64,000 nucleotides of DNA from Lachnospiraceae bacterium AB2028 (GTDB taxonomy: Bacteria > Bacillota > Clostridia > Lachnospirales > Lachnospiraceae): NCBI GenBank assembly GCA_000621425.1, contig KK211275.1, positions 722,523 to 786,522 on the forward strand, given 5' to 3'. How positions within the stretch are numbered: position 1 is the first letter of the stretch; every line of letters begins with the position of its first letter. Made by a program: the position numbers and the translations under genes. Below, in pieces: positions 9,249-17,890 of the stretch. The notes beneath the pieces are model-generated. The model saw only the letters and a list, made by a program, of their open reading frames with translations. It had not been told where the DNA came from and did no database searches.

Positions 9249-9351
9249 CCTATACCGTAAATTTTTCTCTCAACACTAATCATAGTGAATATTCCACGAT
9301 GATAAGGGCCCGGTTATGCAATGAGTTACAATGGAAGATGTACAATGATTA

Positions 9352-9360
9352 TGCTATAAT
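9352..9360 (+). promoter_or_regulatory. Extended -10 promoter of pncB
   Basis: TGCTATAAT is an extended -10 box, about 100 bp before pncB. No good -35 is present at 17 nt. A GCCTGC/GCAGGC hairpin lies in the leader around 9396-9413, without a T-tract. The rest of the 212-bp gap shows nothing recognisable. Confidence 0.5.
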
Positions 9361-9460
9361 ATAATTTGAACGCTAAATCAGATGAGAAATTGTATGCCTG
9401 CAACGGCGCAGGCTTAAAACTAAAATAATTTATCATTTTTCATAAAGGAGATCATAGAAC

Positions 9461-10681
9461 ATGAGAGAACAGATAATCACAAGTCTTTTGGATAATGACT
9501 TATACAAATTCAACATGGGACAGTGCCTGCTCCACCAGTATGCCGATGCCAGCGTTGTATGGCAGTACAAGAACAGGGATGCAGCTGACCGCAGGTTCAC
9601 TGCAGAAATGGTTGACGAGATCAAAGAACAGGTACAGGCTTTCTGTAACTTATGCTTTACACCCGACGAGCTTGAATACCTTTCAAGCGCCTGCCCCTGG
9701 CTTTCATCCGACTATATTTCTTTCCTAAGCATCTATCATCCCCAGCTTAACTGGTTTGACATAAGGCTTGATGAAGATGACCAGCTCTACCTTACTATTA
9801 CGGGACCGCAGTTCCTTACCACCTATTGTGAAACACCTGTAATGAGCATCATTTCAGAGACCTGGTTTAAGATGGAACTTGCTCCCGATGCTTATGAGTC
9901 GGCAAAGGCTGAACTCTACAAGCGCACAGACGAAAAGATTGAAAAGCTTGTATCCGGTGAATGGGAGCTGGGCGGGTTCTCCGATTTTGGAACCAGAAGA
10001 AGATTCAGCAAGGAAACTTTTGATGTCATCATAAAGAAATTTGTGGACGCAAGGGATTCGTTCAAAGGCAGCAAGTTCGTAGGTACCAGCAATGTTGAAT
10101 TTGCAAAGAAATACAACATCCGTCCTATCGGAACCATAGCACATGAGCTGATCCAGACCATAGGCCAGGGCTATCCCGAGCGCAATCCTGCCTACTCCAA
10201 CAAGTTCGTCATGGATGCATGGCATCAGGAATACGGCACAGAAAACGGAACCTACCTTACTGACTGCATAGGCACCGATGTATTCCTTAAGGATTTCGAC
10301 AAGATAAACGCAAAGCTTTTCGACGGCGTAAGACACGATTCCGGTGACCCCTACGAATGGGGTGAAAAGATTCTGGGACACTATAAGTCACTGGGAATCG
10401 ACGCACATGAAAAGACACTGCTTTTCAGTGACAGCCTGAATTTTGAGAAGGCCCATTCCATCCGCCGTGCTTTTGCAGACCGTGCAAAGGTTGCATTCGG
10501 TATCGGCACCTATATCGTAGCTGATACAAATGTAAGATATATGAACCAGGTAATAAAGGTGGTTGAGGTAAACGGCAGGCCCGTTGCAAAACTTTCAGAC
10601 GTTGCCGGCAAGAATATGTGCCGCGATCCCAAGTATATCGACTATCTCCAGAGGGCAATCAAGTGGAGAATGGAACACTAA
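9461..10681 (+). CDS. pncB: Nicotinate phosphoribosyltransferase
   Basis: This 406-residue enzyme converts nicotinate and PRPP to nicotinate mononucleotide for NAD salvage. It shows the N-terminal LLDNDLYKFNMGQ, the GTIAHELIQ block with the histidine phosphorylated in the family, and GVRHDSGDPYEWG for phosphate binding. Length and pattern fit the enterobacterial PncB type. An AAAGGAG site precedes the start. A terminator follows 14 bp after the stop. Confidence 0.95.
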   Translation: MREQIITSLLDNDLYKFNMGQCLLHQYADASVVWQYKNRDAADRRFTAEMVDEIKEQVQAFCNLCFTPDELEYLSSACPWLSSDYISFLSIYHPQLNWFDIRLDEDDQLYLTITGPQFLTTYCETPVMSIISETWFKMELAPDAYESAKAELYKRTDEKIEKLVSGEWELGGFSDFGTRRRFSKETFDVIIKKFVDARDSFKGSKFVGTSNVEFAKKYNIRPIGTIAHELIQTIGQGYPERNPAYSNKFVMDAWHQEYGTENGTYLTDCIGTDVFLKDFDKINAKLFDGVRHDSGDPYEWGEKILGHYKSLGIDAHEKTLLFSDSLNFEKAHSIRRAFADRAKVAFGIGTYIVADTNVRYMNQVIKVVEVNGRPVAKLSDVAGKNMCRDPKYIDYLQRAIKWRMEH

Positions 10682-10694
10682 CAAAACAATAAAC

Positions 10695-10728
10695 AAAGCC
10701 CGAGGCACTCAGTACCCCGGGCTTTTTA
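10695..10728. terminator. Bidirectional terminator between pncB and the MarR gene
   Basis: AAAGCCCG and CGGGCTTTTT form a GC-rich stem. On the minus strand the stem is followed by a T-rich stretch (TTTGTTTATTGTTTTG), so it can serve both convergent genes. Confidence 0.85.
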
Positions 10729-10744
10729 AATTAACATCTGTTTT

Positions 10745-11185
10745 TTATTTTTCTCGGCTCTTGCGGGCTATGTCAGATATCTTGCTGACTGTCGCCATTG
10801 TGACTTCAAGCTCATCTGCCGGTATTGCCCTTCTTATTTTTGTAAAAAGCTCACGCATGTAATCACGTTCCTGCTTTATCTTGTTTTTTGCTCTATTTGT
10901 AAGCTGTACATAAGTTCCGGATTTTGTCTCGCTGGTCTTCCACGAAACATAACCCTTATCCTGCATGGATGTGATCATTTTAGAAAGTACAGACATTGTA
11001 ACATTCATTTCTTTTGCAAGGTCTTTCAGATAAACCCTTCCGTCCTCGCTTTCTTCACAGAGACGCTCAATATATATGAGCAGCATGAAATCAGCCCTTT
11101 CCAGATACCTGAATACCTTTTCTGCTCCCATTTCATCAAGAAAGAAGCTTTCGATAGTTTCAATCCCTATTCTTTTTCCTGTCAT
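10745..11185 (-). CDS. MarR-family transcriptional regulator
   Basis: A 146-residue winged-helix protein. The recognition helix region reads KDLAKEMNVTMSVLSKMITSMQDKGYVSW, followed by the wing (TSETKSGTYVQLTNRAK) and a C-terminal dimer helix. A GGGGG site lies just before the start. The neighbour upstream on the same strand is the PflA-like gene, 54 bp away. A regulated target cannot be read from the sequence. Confidence 0.85.
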   Translation of the reverse strand: MTGKRIGIETIESFFLDEMGAEKVFRYLERADFMLLIYIERLCEESEDGRVYLKDLAKEMNVTMSVLSKMITSMQDKGYVSWKTSETKSGTYVQLTNRAKNKIKQERDYMRELFTKIRRAIPADELEVTMATVSKISDIARKSREK

Positions 11186-11239
11186 TCATTGTCCCCCTTT
11201 ATATTATTTTTAATTTACCAATTTTTATATACAGATTTG

Positions 11240-12022
11240 CTACATCATTAAATTTTCCATAGCCTTTTCTATATCTTCATTTACCGATGCAGGTACATCC
11301 CCGGATTCATACAGAAGCTTTTCAGACCTGCATGGGATAATTCCTACCTTTTTGATATTTCCTAATGAGTGGATGAGATTTCCTGTTTCTTTAAGCACAT
11401 CATCCCGATCAGTAAGTCCGGGCACCAGGTAATAGCGCAGCCAGATCTTTTTCTTATTTTCAGAAAGATACTTTAAACAGTCACTGACATTATCCTTAAG
11501 CTTACCCGTACCAGACTCAAAACTGTCCTGGTCCATATGTACCAACAACATGTCTGTAAGCTGCATCAGCACTGCAAACTTGGTAAAAAAAGGCTCCTCC
11601 CTGGTATACTGACTTAGATCAGTCTCTATGCAGGTGTTTATCTCCCGGCCCTTAGCCTGGCGAAAAAGCTCCAAAATAAAATCAATCTGTAAAAGCGGCT
11701 CGCCGCCACTGACGGTAATACCGCCGCCATTTCTCCAGTTGCTGTGATACCTTTCAGCAATATCAAGCATCTCCTCTGCAGACCGCTGGCTTTCCTTTTC
11801 CGAATAAATTATGTCAGGATGGATCTTCCTGCACCATTTACGGTCATCCTCCTGCAGAAAAACCACCCATCTCACACCGGGTCCCTCAGCGGAACAGAAA
11901 GCCTTTATGGAGTCAATATGGCCCTTTATTTCGTTAGGCTGTTCAGGAGCCGGCTCGGTGACGATATCTTCGAGCCTTTTTGTATTCCTTTTTTTATAAA
12001 TATATGAACTTGATGTCTCCAT
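11240..12022 (-). CDS. PFL-activase-like protein lacking the radical SAM cluster cysteines
   Basis: The 260-residue protein matches pyruvate formate-lyase activating enzyme along most of its length: HIDSIKAFCSAEGPGVRWVVFLQ, then GGGITVSGGEPLLQIDF (SAM-binding GGE at 106-108), then IWLRYYLVPGLTD and GNIKKVGIIP. Where active enzymes have CxxxCxxC (just after VVFLQ), this one reads EDDRKWCRKIHPD (58-70), with a single Cys. The [4Fe-4S] cluster therefore cannot form in the usual way and radical chemistry is unlikely. There is a 35-residue N-terminal extension. It follows dnaB by 12 bp and is probably co-transcribed with gdpP-rplI-dnaB. The frame is intact, so this looks like a maintained pseudo-enzyme. 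Confidence 0.75.
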   Translation of the reverse strand: METSSSYIYKKRNTKRLEDIVTEPAPEQPNEIKGHIDSIKAFCSAEGPGVRWVVFLQEDDRKWCRKIHPDIIYSEKESQRSAEEMLDIAERYHSNWRNGGGITVSGGEPLLQIDFILELFRQAKGREINTCIETDLSQYTREEPFFTKFAVLMQLTDMLLVHMDQDSFESGTGKLKDNVSDCLKYLSENKKKIWLRYYLVPGLTDRDDVLKETGNLIHSLGNIKKVGIIPCRSEKLLYESGDVPASVNEDIEKAMENLMM

Positions 12023-12034
12023 ATAAAACCACTA

Positions 12035-13378
12035 TCAAATCACTTCATGAGTAAGATTCTTAAATTGCGTAAGCTCTGCCATCCAATACAGTCTGACAGT
12101 GCCGGTACTTCCGCTTCGCTGTTTCTTTATAAGTATCTCGGCAACGCCTTTATTGTCTTCACCACCGGGATTGTAAACCTCATCCCTATATATGAACATT
12201 ACCAAATCCGCATCCTGCTCTATGGCGCCGGATTCACGAAGATCTGAAAGCTCAGGCCGCTTATCACTTCTCTTTTCCACTTCACGGGAAAGCTGTGAAA
12301 GTGCCATTACAGGTATCTTCAACTCCTTCGCAAGTAGCTTAAGACTTCTTGATATTTCAGATATCTGCTGTTCACGGCTTAAATTCTTGGCATTTTCCAC
12401 GTTTACCAGCTGCAAATAGTCAACCACTATCATCTCTATGTCTTTTTCTGCTTTTAAACGCCTTGAAAGCGAACGGATTTCACCGAGCCTGAATACATCA
12501 TCACGAACTATAAGGCCTGAGGACGCAACATTCCCGGCACTGTCCAAAAGACATTCCATCTCACCCTCATCCAACTCACCGCTTTTGTATTTCATGGAAT
12601 CAACGCCGGACTCCATTGACAAAATACGCTTTACCAGCTCAGCACCGCTCATTTCCAGCGAAAAAACAAGAACAGGTTTCTTATTCCTTACTGAAATATT
12701 CTCTGCTATGCTAAGCGCCAAAGCTGTCTTTCCCATAGCAGGTCTTGCCGCAAGTATCACAAGGTTGCCAGGAAGAAAACCGGACGTCATATTGTCAAGA
12801 TCCGTAAAGCCGGTAGCCAGTCCCGAAATCTTACCCTCACGTTTCGATGCCTCATTAATCTGGTTAAGAGCTTCCGACACATATGTTTTTACCGGTACGT
12901 AGGCATCCGAAAGCTGGTTCTGTACTATGTCAACAATCTTCTTTTCCGCTATGGAAAGGATTTCTGATACATCATCATCTGACTCATAACAGTTATCCCT
13001 AATCTCATTCGTAGCCTTGATAAGCTCCCTAAGTGAATACTTATTATAAACTACACGGGCATAATCGGTTACATTGCCTATAAAATCCACACTCTTAACA
13101 GCATCAATAAGAAACTCAGCACTTGCAATCTCAGGTGCCGCATTCATTTCCGTTAACTGTGCTTGAAGCGTGACCATGTCAATCTTCATGTTCTTGGCAT
13201 GAAGTGCCAGCATTGCATCATAGATAGTCCTATAATAACTATTGTAAAATGCATCACCGCTGGGAAGCAGGTCCTTCACATCCACAATAGCCTTATTATT
13301 CATATAAATGCCGCCAAGGACTGCACGCTCCGCGCCCTCGTCCCTGGGCATCAACCTTACTCTTTCATTTTCAGCCAA
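12035..13378 (-). CDS. dnaB: Replicative DNA helicase DnaB
   Basis: A 447-residue hexameric helicase that unwinds DNA at the fork. The N-terminal DnaB domain (ERAVLGGIYMNN...) is followed by the RecA-like ATPase with Walker A ARPAMGKTAL and Walker B MIVVDYLQLV, then LSQLSREVEKR and the DLRESGAIEQDAD block typical of DnaB. The start is a TTG preceded by GAGGTG, 11 bp after rplI. The order gdpP-rplI-dnaB is the usual Firmicutes arrangement. Confidence 0.95.
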   Translation of the reverse strand: MAENERVRLMPRDEGAERAVLGGIYMNNKAIVDVKDLLPSGDAFYNSYYRTIYDAMLALHAKNMKIDMVTLQAQLTEMNAAPEIASAEFLIDAVKSVDFIGNVTDYARVVYNKYSLRELIKATNEIRDNCYESDDDVSEILSIAEKKIVDIVQNQLSDAYVPVKTYVSEALNQINEASKREGKISGLATGFTDLDNMTSGFLPGNLVILAARPAMGKTALALSIAENISVRNKKPVLVFSLEMSGAELVKRILSMESGVDSMKYKSGELDEGEMECLLDSAGNVASSGLIVRDDVFRLGEIRSLSRRLKAEKDIEMIVVDYLQLVNVENAKNLSREQQISEISRSLKLLAKELKIPVMALSQLSREVEKRSDKRPELSDLRESGAIEQDADLVMFIYRDEVYNPGGEDNKGVAEILIKKQRSGSTGTVRLYWMAELTQFKNLTHEVI

Positions 13379-13389
13379 AACCTTACACC

Positions 13390-13839
13390 TCAGCCTTCTT
13401 CAAGAACGATAACCTTTAATTCGGCAGTAACCTGAGGATGGAGTTTCACGGGCACCTTATATTCCCCAACAGTCTTGATAGGATCTTTTAAAACAATCTT
13501 CTTCTTGTCGAGTTCAAGTCCGCACTGGCTCGCTGCCCCGGCTGCTATTTCTTTTGATGAAACTGAGCCAAAAGTCTTTCCGCCTTCGCCTGTCTTAATC
13601 TTTAAAGTTACTTCCTTTTTCGCAATCTCATCTGCAAGGCGCTTTGCCTCCTCCAGATTTTCTTTAGCAACCTTTTCATCATTTGCATTCTTTAATTTAA
13701 GGTTATTGAGATTAGCGGCATTAGCTTCCACACCCTTCTTTTTGGATATAAGAAAGTTCCTTGCATATCCGTCACTTACATCCACTACATCTCCCTTTTT
13801 TCCAAGACTCTTTACATCTTCCGTTAAAATAACTTTCAT
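13390..13839 (-). CDS. rplI: Ribosomal protein L9
   Basis: The 149-residue two-domain L9 of the large subunit begins MKVILTEDVKSLGKKGDVV and contains DGYARNFLISKK, both family signatures. The long linker helix is rich in Lys, Ala and Glu. Its start codon overlaps the gdpP stop by one base (TGATG), and AGGAGG lies inside the end of gdpP, indicating translational coupling. Confidence 0.97.
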   Translation of the reverse strand: MKVILTEDVKSLGKKGDVVDVSDGYARNFLISKKKGVEANAANLNNLKLKNANDEKVAKENLEEAKRLADEIAKKEVTLKIKTGEGGKTFGSVSSKEIAAGAASQCGLELDKKKIVLKDPIKTVGEYKVPVKLHPQVTAELKVIVLEEG

Positions 13840-15887
13840 CAGATTGAACCCTCCTGTATCATGATATCTAATGTTTTCTTTACTTCAGCAACTGCATCGT
13901 CCATCGACATGTTCTCAAGCTGCGCGCCGGCTATTGTCATATGGCCTCCGCCGCCAAGCCGCTCCATGATAAGCTGAACATTTACCTCGTCAATGGATCT
14001 GGCGGATATATATATCTTGTCCTGATAGTCTGTCATAACAAAGCTTGCCTTTATTCCGCTTATGTTTAGAAGCTCGTTTGCAGACTGGGCCGCAACTACG
14101 GTAGGACTCTTTATGCCGTCACTGGGACAGGTGGATATGGCATAGTATTTCTTGTATACCTCCACATTGCCGTTTGCCTCCGCCTTTGCCCTGTAATCCA
14201 CGGGATCATCACGGAAAAGCTTTCTTACCAATGTAACATCAGCACCGCCTCGTCTTAGATATGCCGCCGCCTCGAAAGTCCTTACGCCGGTCTTTGCGGT
14301 AAAGTTCTGGGTGTCCATCACAAGTCCACTGTAAAGACAGTCTGCAACCACGCCTTTAAATTTAACTCCGTCGTGGATATACTGCAGTATCTCTGCAACC
14401 ATCTCGCAGGCACTGGATGCATAAGGCTCTATGTACGCCAGTGTGGCATTTTCAATGGACTCGGTTCCCTGCCTATGGTGATCCAGCACAATTATTGAAC
14501 TGCATTTTTTCAAAAGCTCCGGACATTCAGTAATACTTGGCTTATTAACATCAACAACAACTAATACCGCGTTGTCTCCCGCCAGATCCAAGGCTTTCTG
14601 TCCTGTTATTATTGTTCCGTCTTCATAACCAGGATCATTTTTATAAAGATCTACAAGGGGCTGTAATGATGGCGTAACTGAATCAAGCACGATATGGCAT
14701 TCTTTTTTCAGGTTTACGCAGGCACACTTTATACCCACTGTTGAACCAAAGCTATCCGCATCACCGTTACGATGTCCCATAACAAAGACCTTGTCCCTTG
14801 CGGATATTATTTCTTCCATAGCCTGTGCCTTGACCCTGGCTTTAACCCTGGTCATGCTTTCCTTCTGCTGGCTCTTTCCACCATAGTAACTGATTCCTTT
14901 GCGGTTCTTTACTATGGCCTGGTCGCCGCCGCGTCCGAGAGCAAGGTCAATTGCGTTTCTTGCAAACTCACAGTTCTGCGCATAGGTCAGTCCATCTACA
15001 CCCACACCTATACTTAAAGTCACCGGACTTGCAGTGTTACCGCTGGTCTTCTTTACATCCTCAAGCACCTGGAACCTTTCATTCTCAAGAATCTTGAGTG
15101 CACTTTTCCTGAAGATAACAAGATACTTATCTTTTTCTGTCTTCCTGACTATTCCGTCAAGGGCAGTGAAACTTTTCTGTATTGCTGTATCTGTATAAAC
15201 AGCCAGCATGCTCCTTTTTTCAGGATCCTGGACATTCTCTATGGTCTCCTCGTAGTTATCAATATACGCAAGTCCTACAGCAAGAGACTGGTCGTCTATT
15301 TCCTTTAACGCCATCTTAAGGGCAGTCCTGTCAAAAAGGTAGACAGCGATCAGATAGCCGTCGTAATCCCTTCCATCCTTCATATCAGCTAAAAGCGCCA
15401 TATCCTGCAGGCTGATGCGCTTCATCCTTGCCTGAAAATCCCTGTCCCCTATGATGACATCATGCTCAACAGTTCCTTCATCCTCCGGAAACTTATCCCT
15501 TGTAAGCTCAGGGATAATGTTCGAAATAGATTTTTTATAGAATTTATCATGGGATCCCATGCCTTCAAATGCACGGTTCATCCAGATGACACGACCGTTC
15601 TCATCCAAAAGCGCATGTGGCAGCTCAAGCTCTTTTAAAAGCTGTTTCTGGATTTGACCGTACTCCGTAGCAAAGCTTATTAGCTCTGCCTCCAGTGCAG
15701 GCCCGGATAAAATCATCATGAGAATGATGGTCGTTAGATAAATGACAACAAATACCGTGAGCAATATACCGGCATCAGTATTTAGCATATATACGACCAC
15801 ATTTACAAATGCCAGTGCAATTCCTAAAAGCAGCGGCATCTGAAGATATGTCTTTAGTTTCCCTTTTGTTTTAACCTTTGTCGCCAT
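13839..15887 (-). CDS. gdpP: Cyclic-di-AMP phosphodiesterase GdpP
   Basis: The 682-residue membrane protein hydrolyses c-di-AMP. It has two N-terminal transmembrane helices (about 17-60), a PAS-like domain, a degenerate GGDEF domain (RGGDQAIV) and a DHH/DHHA1 phosphodiesterase. The metal motifs GHRNGDADSFGS, VVDVNKP, VLDHHRQG and GLVMDTQNF are intact, and the DHHA1 end reads GGGGHMTIAGAQ. No Shine-Dalgarno sequence is present: a TAAAAT -10 box ends 7 nt before the ATG, so the transcript is probably leaderless. Confidence 0.95.
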   Translation of the reverse strand: MATKVKTKGKLKTYLQMPLLLGIALAFVNVVVYMLNTDAGILLTVFVVIYLTTIILMMILSGPALEAELISFATEYGQIQKQLLKELELPHALLDENGRVIWMNRAFEGMGSHDKFYKKSISNIIPELTRDKFPEDEGTVEHDVIIGDRDFQARMKRISLQDMALLADMKDGRDYDGYLIAVYLFDRTALKMALKEIDDQSLAVGLAYIDNYEETIENVQDPEKRSMLAVYTDTAIQKSFTALDGIVRKTEKDKYLVIFRKSALKILENERFQVLEDVKKTSGNTASPVTLSIGVGVDGLTYAQNCEFARNAIDLALGRGGDQAIVKNRKGISYYGGKSQQKESMTRVKARVKAQAMEEIISARDKVFVMGHRNGDADSFGSTVGIKCACVNLKKECHIVLDSVTPSLQPLVDLYKNDPGYEDGTIITGQKALDLAGDNAVLVVVDVNKPSITECPELLKKCSSIIVLDHHRQGTESIENATLAYIEPYASSACEMVAEILQYIHDGVKFKGVVADCLYSGLVMDTQNFTAKTGVRTFEAAAYLRRGGADVTLVRKLFRDDPVDYRAKAEANGNVEVYKKYYAISTCPSDGIKSPTVVAAQSANELLNISGIKASFVMTDYQDKIYISARSIDEVNVQLIMERLGGGGHMTIAGAQLENMSMDDAVAEVKKTLDIMIQEGSI

Positions 15888-15894
15888 AAGGTTT

Positions 15895-15923
15895 ATTTTA
15901 CTAAATTTCTGCTATATTCTCAA
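15895..15923 (-). promoter_or_regulatory. Promoter of the gdpP-rplI-dnaB operon, leaderless spacing
   Basis: TTGAGA (15918-15923), a 17-nt spacer and TAAAAT (15895-15900) on the minus strand. Only AAACCTT separates the -10 from the gdpP ATG, which puts the transcription start at or next to the start codon. Confidence 0.7.
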
Positions 15924-15924
15924 C

Positions 15925-15959
15925 CATAAAAGATCGCCACACTGATAACAGTGTGGCGA
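15925..15959 (-). terminator. Terminator of rpsF-ssb-rpsR
   Basis: TCGCCACACTG pairs exactly with CAGTGTGGCGA around a 4-nt loop (15934-15959), followed on the minus strand by TCTTTTAT. The gdpP promoter -35 begins only a few bases further on. Confidence 0.85.
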
Positions 15960-15989
15960 CAATCTCGTGAAAAACCTTTTGTAAAATTA

Positions 15990-16283
15990 TTAATCTGTTG
16001 TGTAAGGCATAAGAGCTACGTGACGTGCTCTCTTGATAGCTGTTGTCAGCTCTCTCTGATGCTTTGCACAACATCCTGTTACGCGTCTGGGAAGGATCTT
16101 ACCACGCTCTGAAACATACTTGCGGAGCTTGTTGGTATCCTTGTAGTCTATAACAACCTCGGGATTCTCCTTACCTTCCTTGTTTACTGCCTTGCCACAG
16201 AATACGCAAACCTTTCTGCGGCGATGAACGCCACCCGGACGACGCTTGGGTGCTGTTCCTCTGTCTTCTTTATTAAATGCCAT
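15990..16283 (-). CDS. rpsR: Ribosomal protein S18
   Basis: A 97-residue small-subunit protein that pairs with S6. The core [18 protein letters not shown] is diagnostic. It is the cysteine-containing (zinc-type) form: CVFCGK near the N-terminus and CCAKHQ after the core. CAGGAGG precedes the start. It is last in the rpsF-ssb-rpsR operon. Confidence 0.97.
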   Translation of the reverse strand: MAFNKEDRGTAPKRRPGGVHRRRKVCVFCGKAVNKEGKENPEVVIDYKDTNKLRKYVSERGKILPRRVTGCCAKHQRELTTAIKRARHVALMPYTTD

Positions 16284-16323
16284 GATAAAGCCTCCTGTTC
16301 ATGTACATCGATAAAACTAAAAC

Positions 16324-16776
16324 TCAGCTAAAGGGTATCTGATCATCTATACCGCCGGGAATGTTCATAAAATCCTCATCCCCATCAGGTGCCGAAGGTG
16401 CTGAAGAGCCGCCATTGTAGCTGCTTCCGCCGCCATTAGCATTCTTGCTCTCAACAAACTCATGGTTTTCTACTACTACATCTGTAGTATAAACCTTCTG
16501 ACCTTCCTTGTTGGTATAGTTTCCTGTCTGGATCCTTCCCGTAACAGCAATCTTGGTGCCTTTACGAAGATACTTTTCAACAAACTCACCGGTCTTACCG
16601 AATGCCACACAGCTTATAAAATCTGCAGTAGGCTGATCACCGTTTGAATTGTTCCTTGAAAATCCTCTGTCTACCGCAAGAGTATACCTTGCTATAGCTC
16701 TGGACTCACCATTTGACTGTGAATATGTAACGTTAGGGTCCTTTGTCAGTCTTCCGATCAAAATAACTTTGTTCAT
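16324..16776 (-). CDS. ssb: Single-stranded DNA-binding protein
   Basis: A 150-residue SSB beginning MNKVILIGRLTKDPNV, with the OB fold over about 110 residues and a Gly/Ser-rich linker. The acidic tail DDQIPFS recruits replication and repair partners in this family. It sits between rpsF and rpsR, the standard Firmicutes order, with an AAAGGAAGAG ribosome site. Confidence 0.97.
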   Translation of the reverse strand: MNKVILIGRLTKDPNVTYSQSNGESRAIARYTLAVDRGFSRNNSNGDQPTADFISCVAFGKTGEFVEKYLRKGTKIAVTGRIQTGNYTNKEGQKVYTTDVVVENHEFVESKNANGGGSSYNGGSSAPSAPDGDEDFMNIPGGIDDQIPFS

Positions 16777-16794
16777 AATAATCTCTTCCTTTCT

Positions 16795-17091
16795 TTATGC
16801 CTCGTCAAGTCTGACGCATAAGAAACGGAGAAGATCTTCACGAAGTCTGATCCTGTTCTCAAGCTCGACCGGTGTCTCGCTATCCTCAGACTCGAATTGA
16901 ATGAATGAGTAGTAAGCTTCCTTCTGTTTCTGGATCTCATAAGCAAGCTTTCTGGGTGCTTCATCTGTCTTGACTTCTGTAACTGTGCCGCCAAATCTGA
17001 CAACATACTCCTTACACTTGTCAATGACAGCAGCCCTTTCCTCTTCTCCGAGCTTAGCGCTGACTACAACGGCTAATTCGTACTTGTTCAT
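16795..17091 (-). CDS. rpsF: Ribosomal protein S6
   Basis: A 98-residue S6 starting MNKYELAVVVSAKL, with KLAYEIQKQKEAYY as the family core. AAAGGAGG lies before the ATG at 17091. A longer in-frame reading up to 17163 begins upstream of the likely transcription start and is rejected. S6 and S18 commonly autoregulate this operon through a leader structure. Confidence 0.96.
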   Translation of the reverse strand: MNKYELAVVVSAKLGEEERAAVIDKCKEYVVRFGGTVTEVKTDEAPRKLAYEIQKQKEAYYSFIQFESEDSETPVELENRIRLREDLLRFLCVRLDEA

Positions 17092-17126
17092 GCTGTCTTT
17101 ACCTCCTTTTGGACTTATTGGCCTGC

Positions 17127-17144
17127 CCTTGCGGACAAGCAAGG
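17127..17144 (-). promoter_or_regulatory. Hairpin in the rpsF leader, candidate S6:S18 site
   Basis: CCTTGC and GCAAGG form a 6-bp hairpin with a loop containing TGTCC, directly followed by G. The known S6:S18 leader motif has an exposed CCG; the resemblance is weak and only suggestive. Confidence 0.3.
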
Positions 17145-17161
17145 ATATTTCACGGAGTTTC

Positions 17162-17190
17162 ATATTAACATTTTATTAGGTAATATGCAA
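17162..17190 (-). promoter_or_regulatory. Promoter of rpsF-ssb-rpsR
   Basis: TTGCAT (17185-17190), a 17-nt spacer and TAATAT (17162-17167) on the minus strand. It fixes the operon's start about 65 nt before the rpsF ATG. Confidence 0.75.
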
Positions 17191-17236
17191 GTAGAAATTT
17201 ATAGAATTTGTTTTTCTAAAAATGACATTCCCATTG

Positions 17237-17887
17237 TCAAAGTACCATCTCCAGCATATCTTCACTTTTGAATCTATGTCCATCCCAGGCCTTTCGGCAC
17301 TCATTCCTTGCTATCAACGCCAACTCCTTTATGGCATCCTCCTTTAGCGTAAAACTAAATAAAGACTTTGACTCCGTATTCAGTATGAAATTAAGGGTAT
17401 AGCGTATAGTTTTGTCCCGGTCCTCATATCTGCCAAGGTCAAACTCCCCCTGCAGCATTATAGCCTTTATCTCGAAGACACATTTTACCAGGCGCTTATC
17501 ATACGCAGGGTGTATCAGTGCCCGCAGAGCCTGATACAGCAATATAAGAATTTCCTTTTCGTCATTATTTTCACGGGTGATATAATCCGAAACCTCTAAA
17601 AAATACATCCCGTAAAGCGATGCATCAAAATCTTCCCTGAATTCCCCGAAATAATTTTTTACATTTGCTTCGGATATGGTATAGGCGCTCCTGCCGGCAT
17701 AAAGCTTAAAATCCGCAAAAACAAAAAGATCGGTGCATGCCTGAAAGCGGTTCCCCTGCCTGCGTGCACCGTTTGCAAAGGCCGAAATCTTACCGGTATT
17801 GCCGGTAAGGATCACGACCCGTCTGTCATATTCATTTACCGGTTCGCTCTTTAAGATTATCCCCGGCGCATTAAACAATTCTGCCAT
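17237..17887 (-). CDS. recO: DNA repair protein RecO
   Basis: The 216-residue protein starts with the RecO OB fold (GIILKSEPVNEYDRRVVILT, GKISAFANGARRQGNRF) followed by the helical domain (FLEVSDYITRENN). RecO loads RecA on SSB-coated DNA with RecR. It is somewhat short, and the C-terminal part lacks the CxxC zinc pairs found in many RecO proteins. It starts 3 bp after the era stop, so it is co-transcribed with era. Confidence 0.9.
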   Translation of the reverse strand: MAELFNAPGIILKSEPVNEYDRRVVILTGNTGKISAFANGARRQGNRFQACTDLFVFADFKLYAGRSAYTISEANVKNYFGEFREDFDASLYGMYFLEVSDYITRENNDEKEILILLYQALRALIHPAYDKRLVKCVFEIKAIMLQGEFDLGRYEDRDKTIRYTLNFILNTESKSLFSFTLKEDAIKELALIARNECRKAWDGHRFKSEDMLEMVL

Positions 17888-17890
17888 TTA

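Noticed and set aside
11811-11860. Frameshift or sequencing error as cause of the missing cysteines in the PflA-like gene
   Set aside because: The frame is continuous and residues on both sides align with the family with only a one-residue length difference, so substitution, not frameshift, explains the loss.
17092-17163. Longer S6 protein starting at 17163
   Set aside because: That start lies upstream of the transcript start predicted from the TTGCAT/TAATAT promoter, and the ATG at 17091 has AAAGGAGG.
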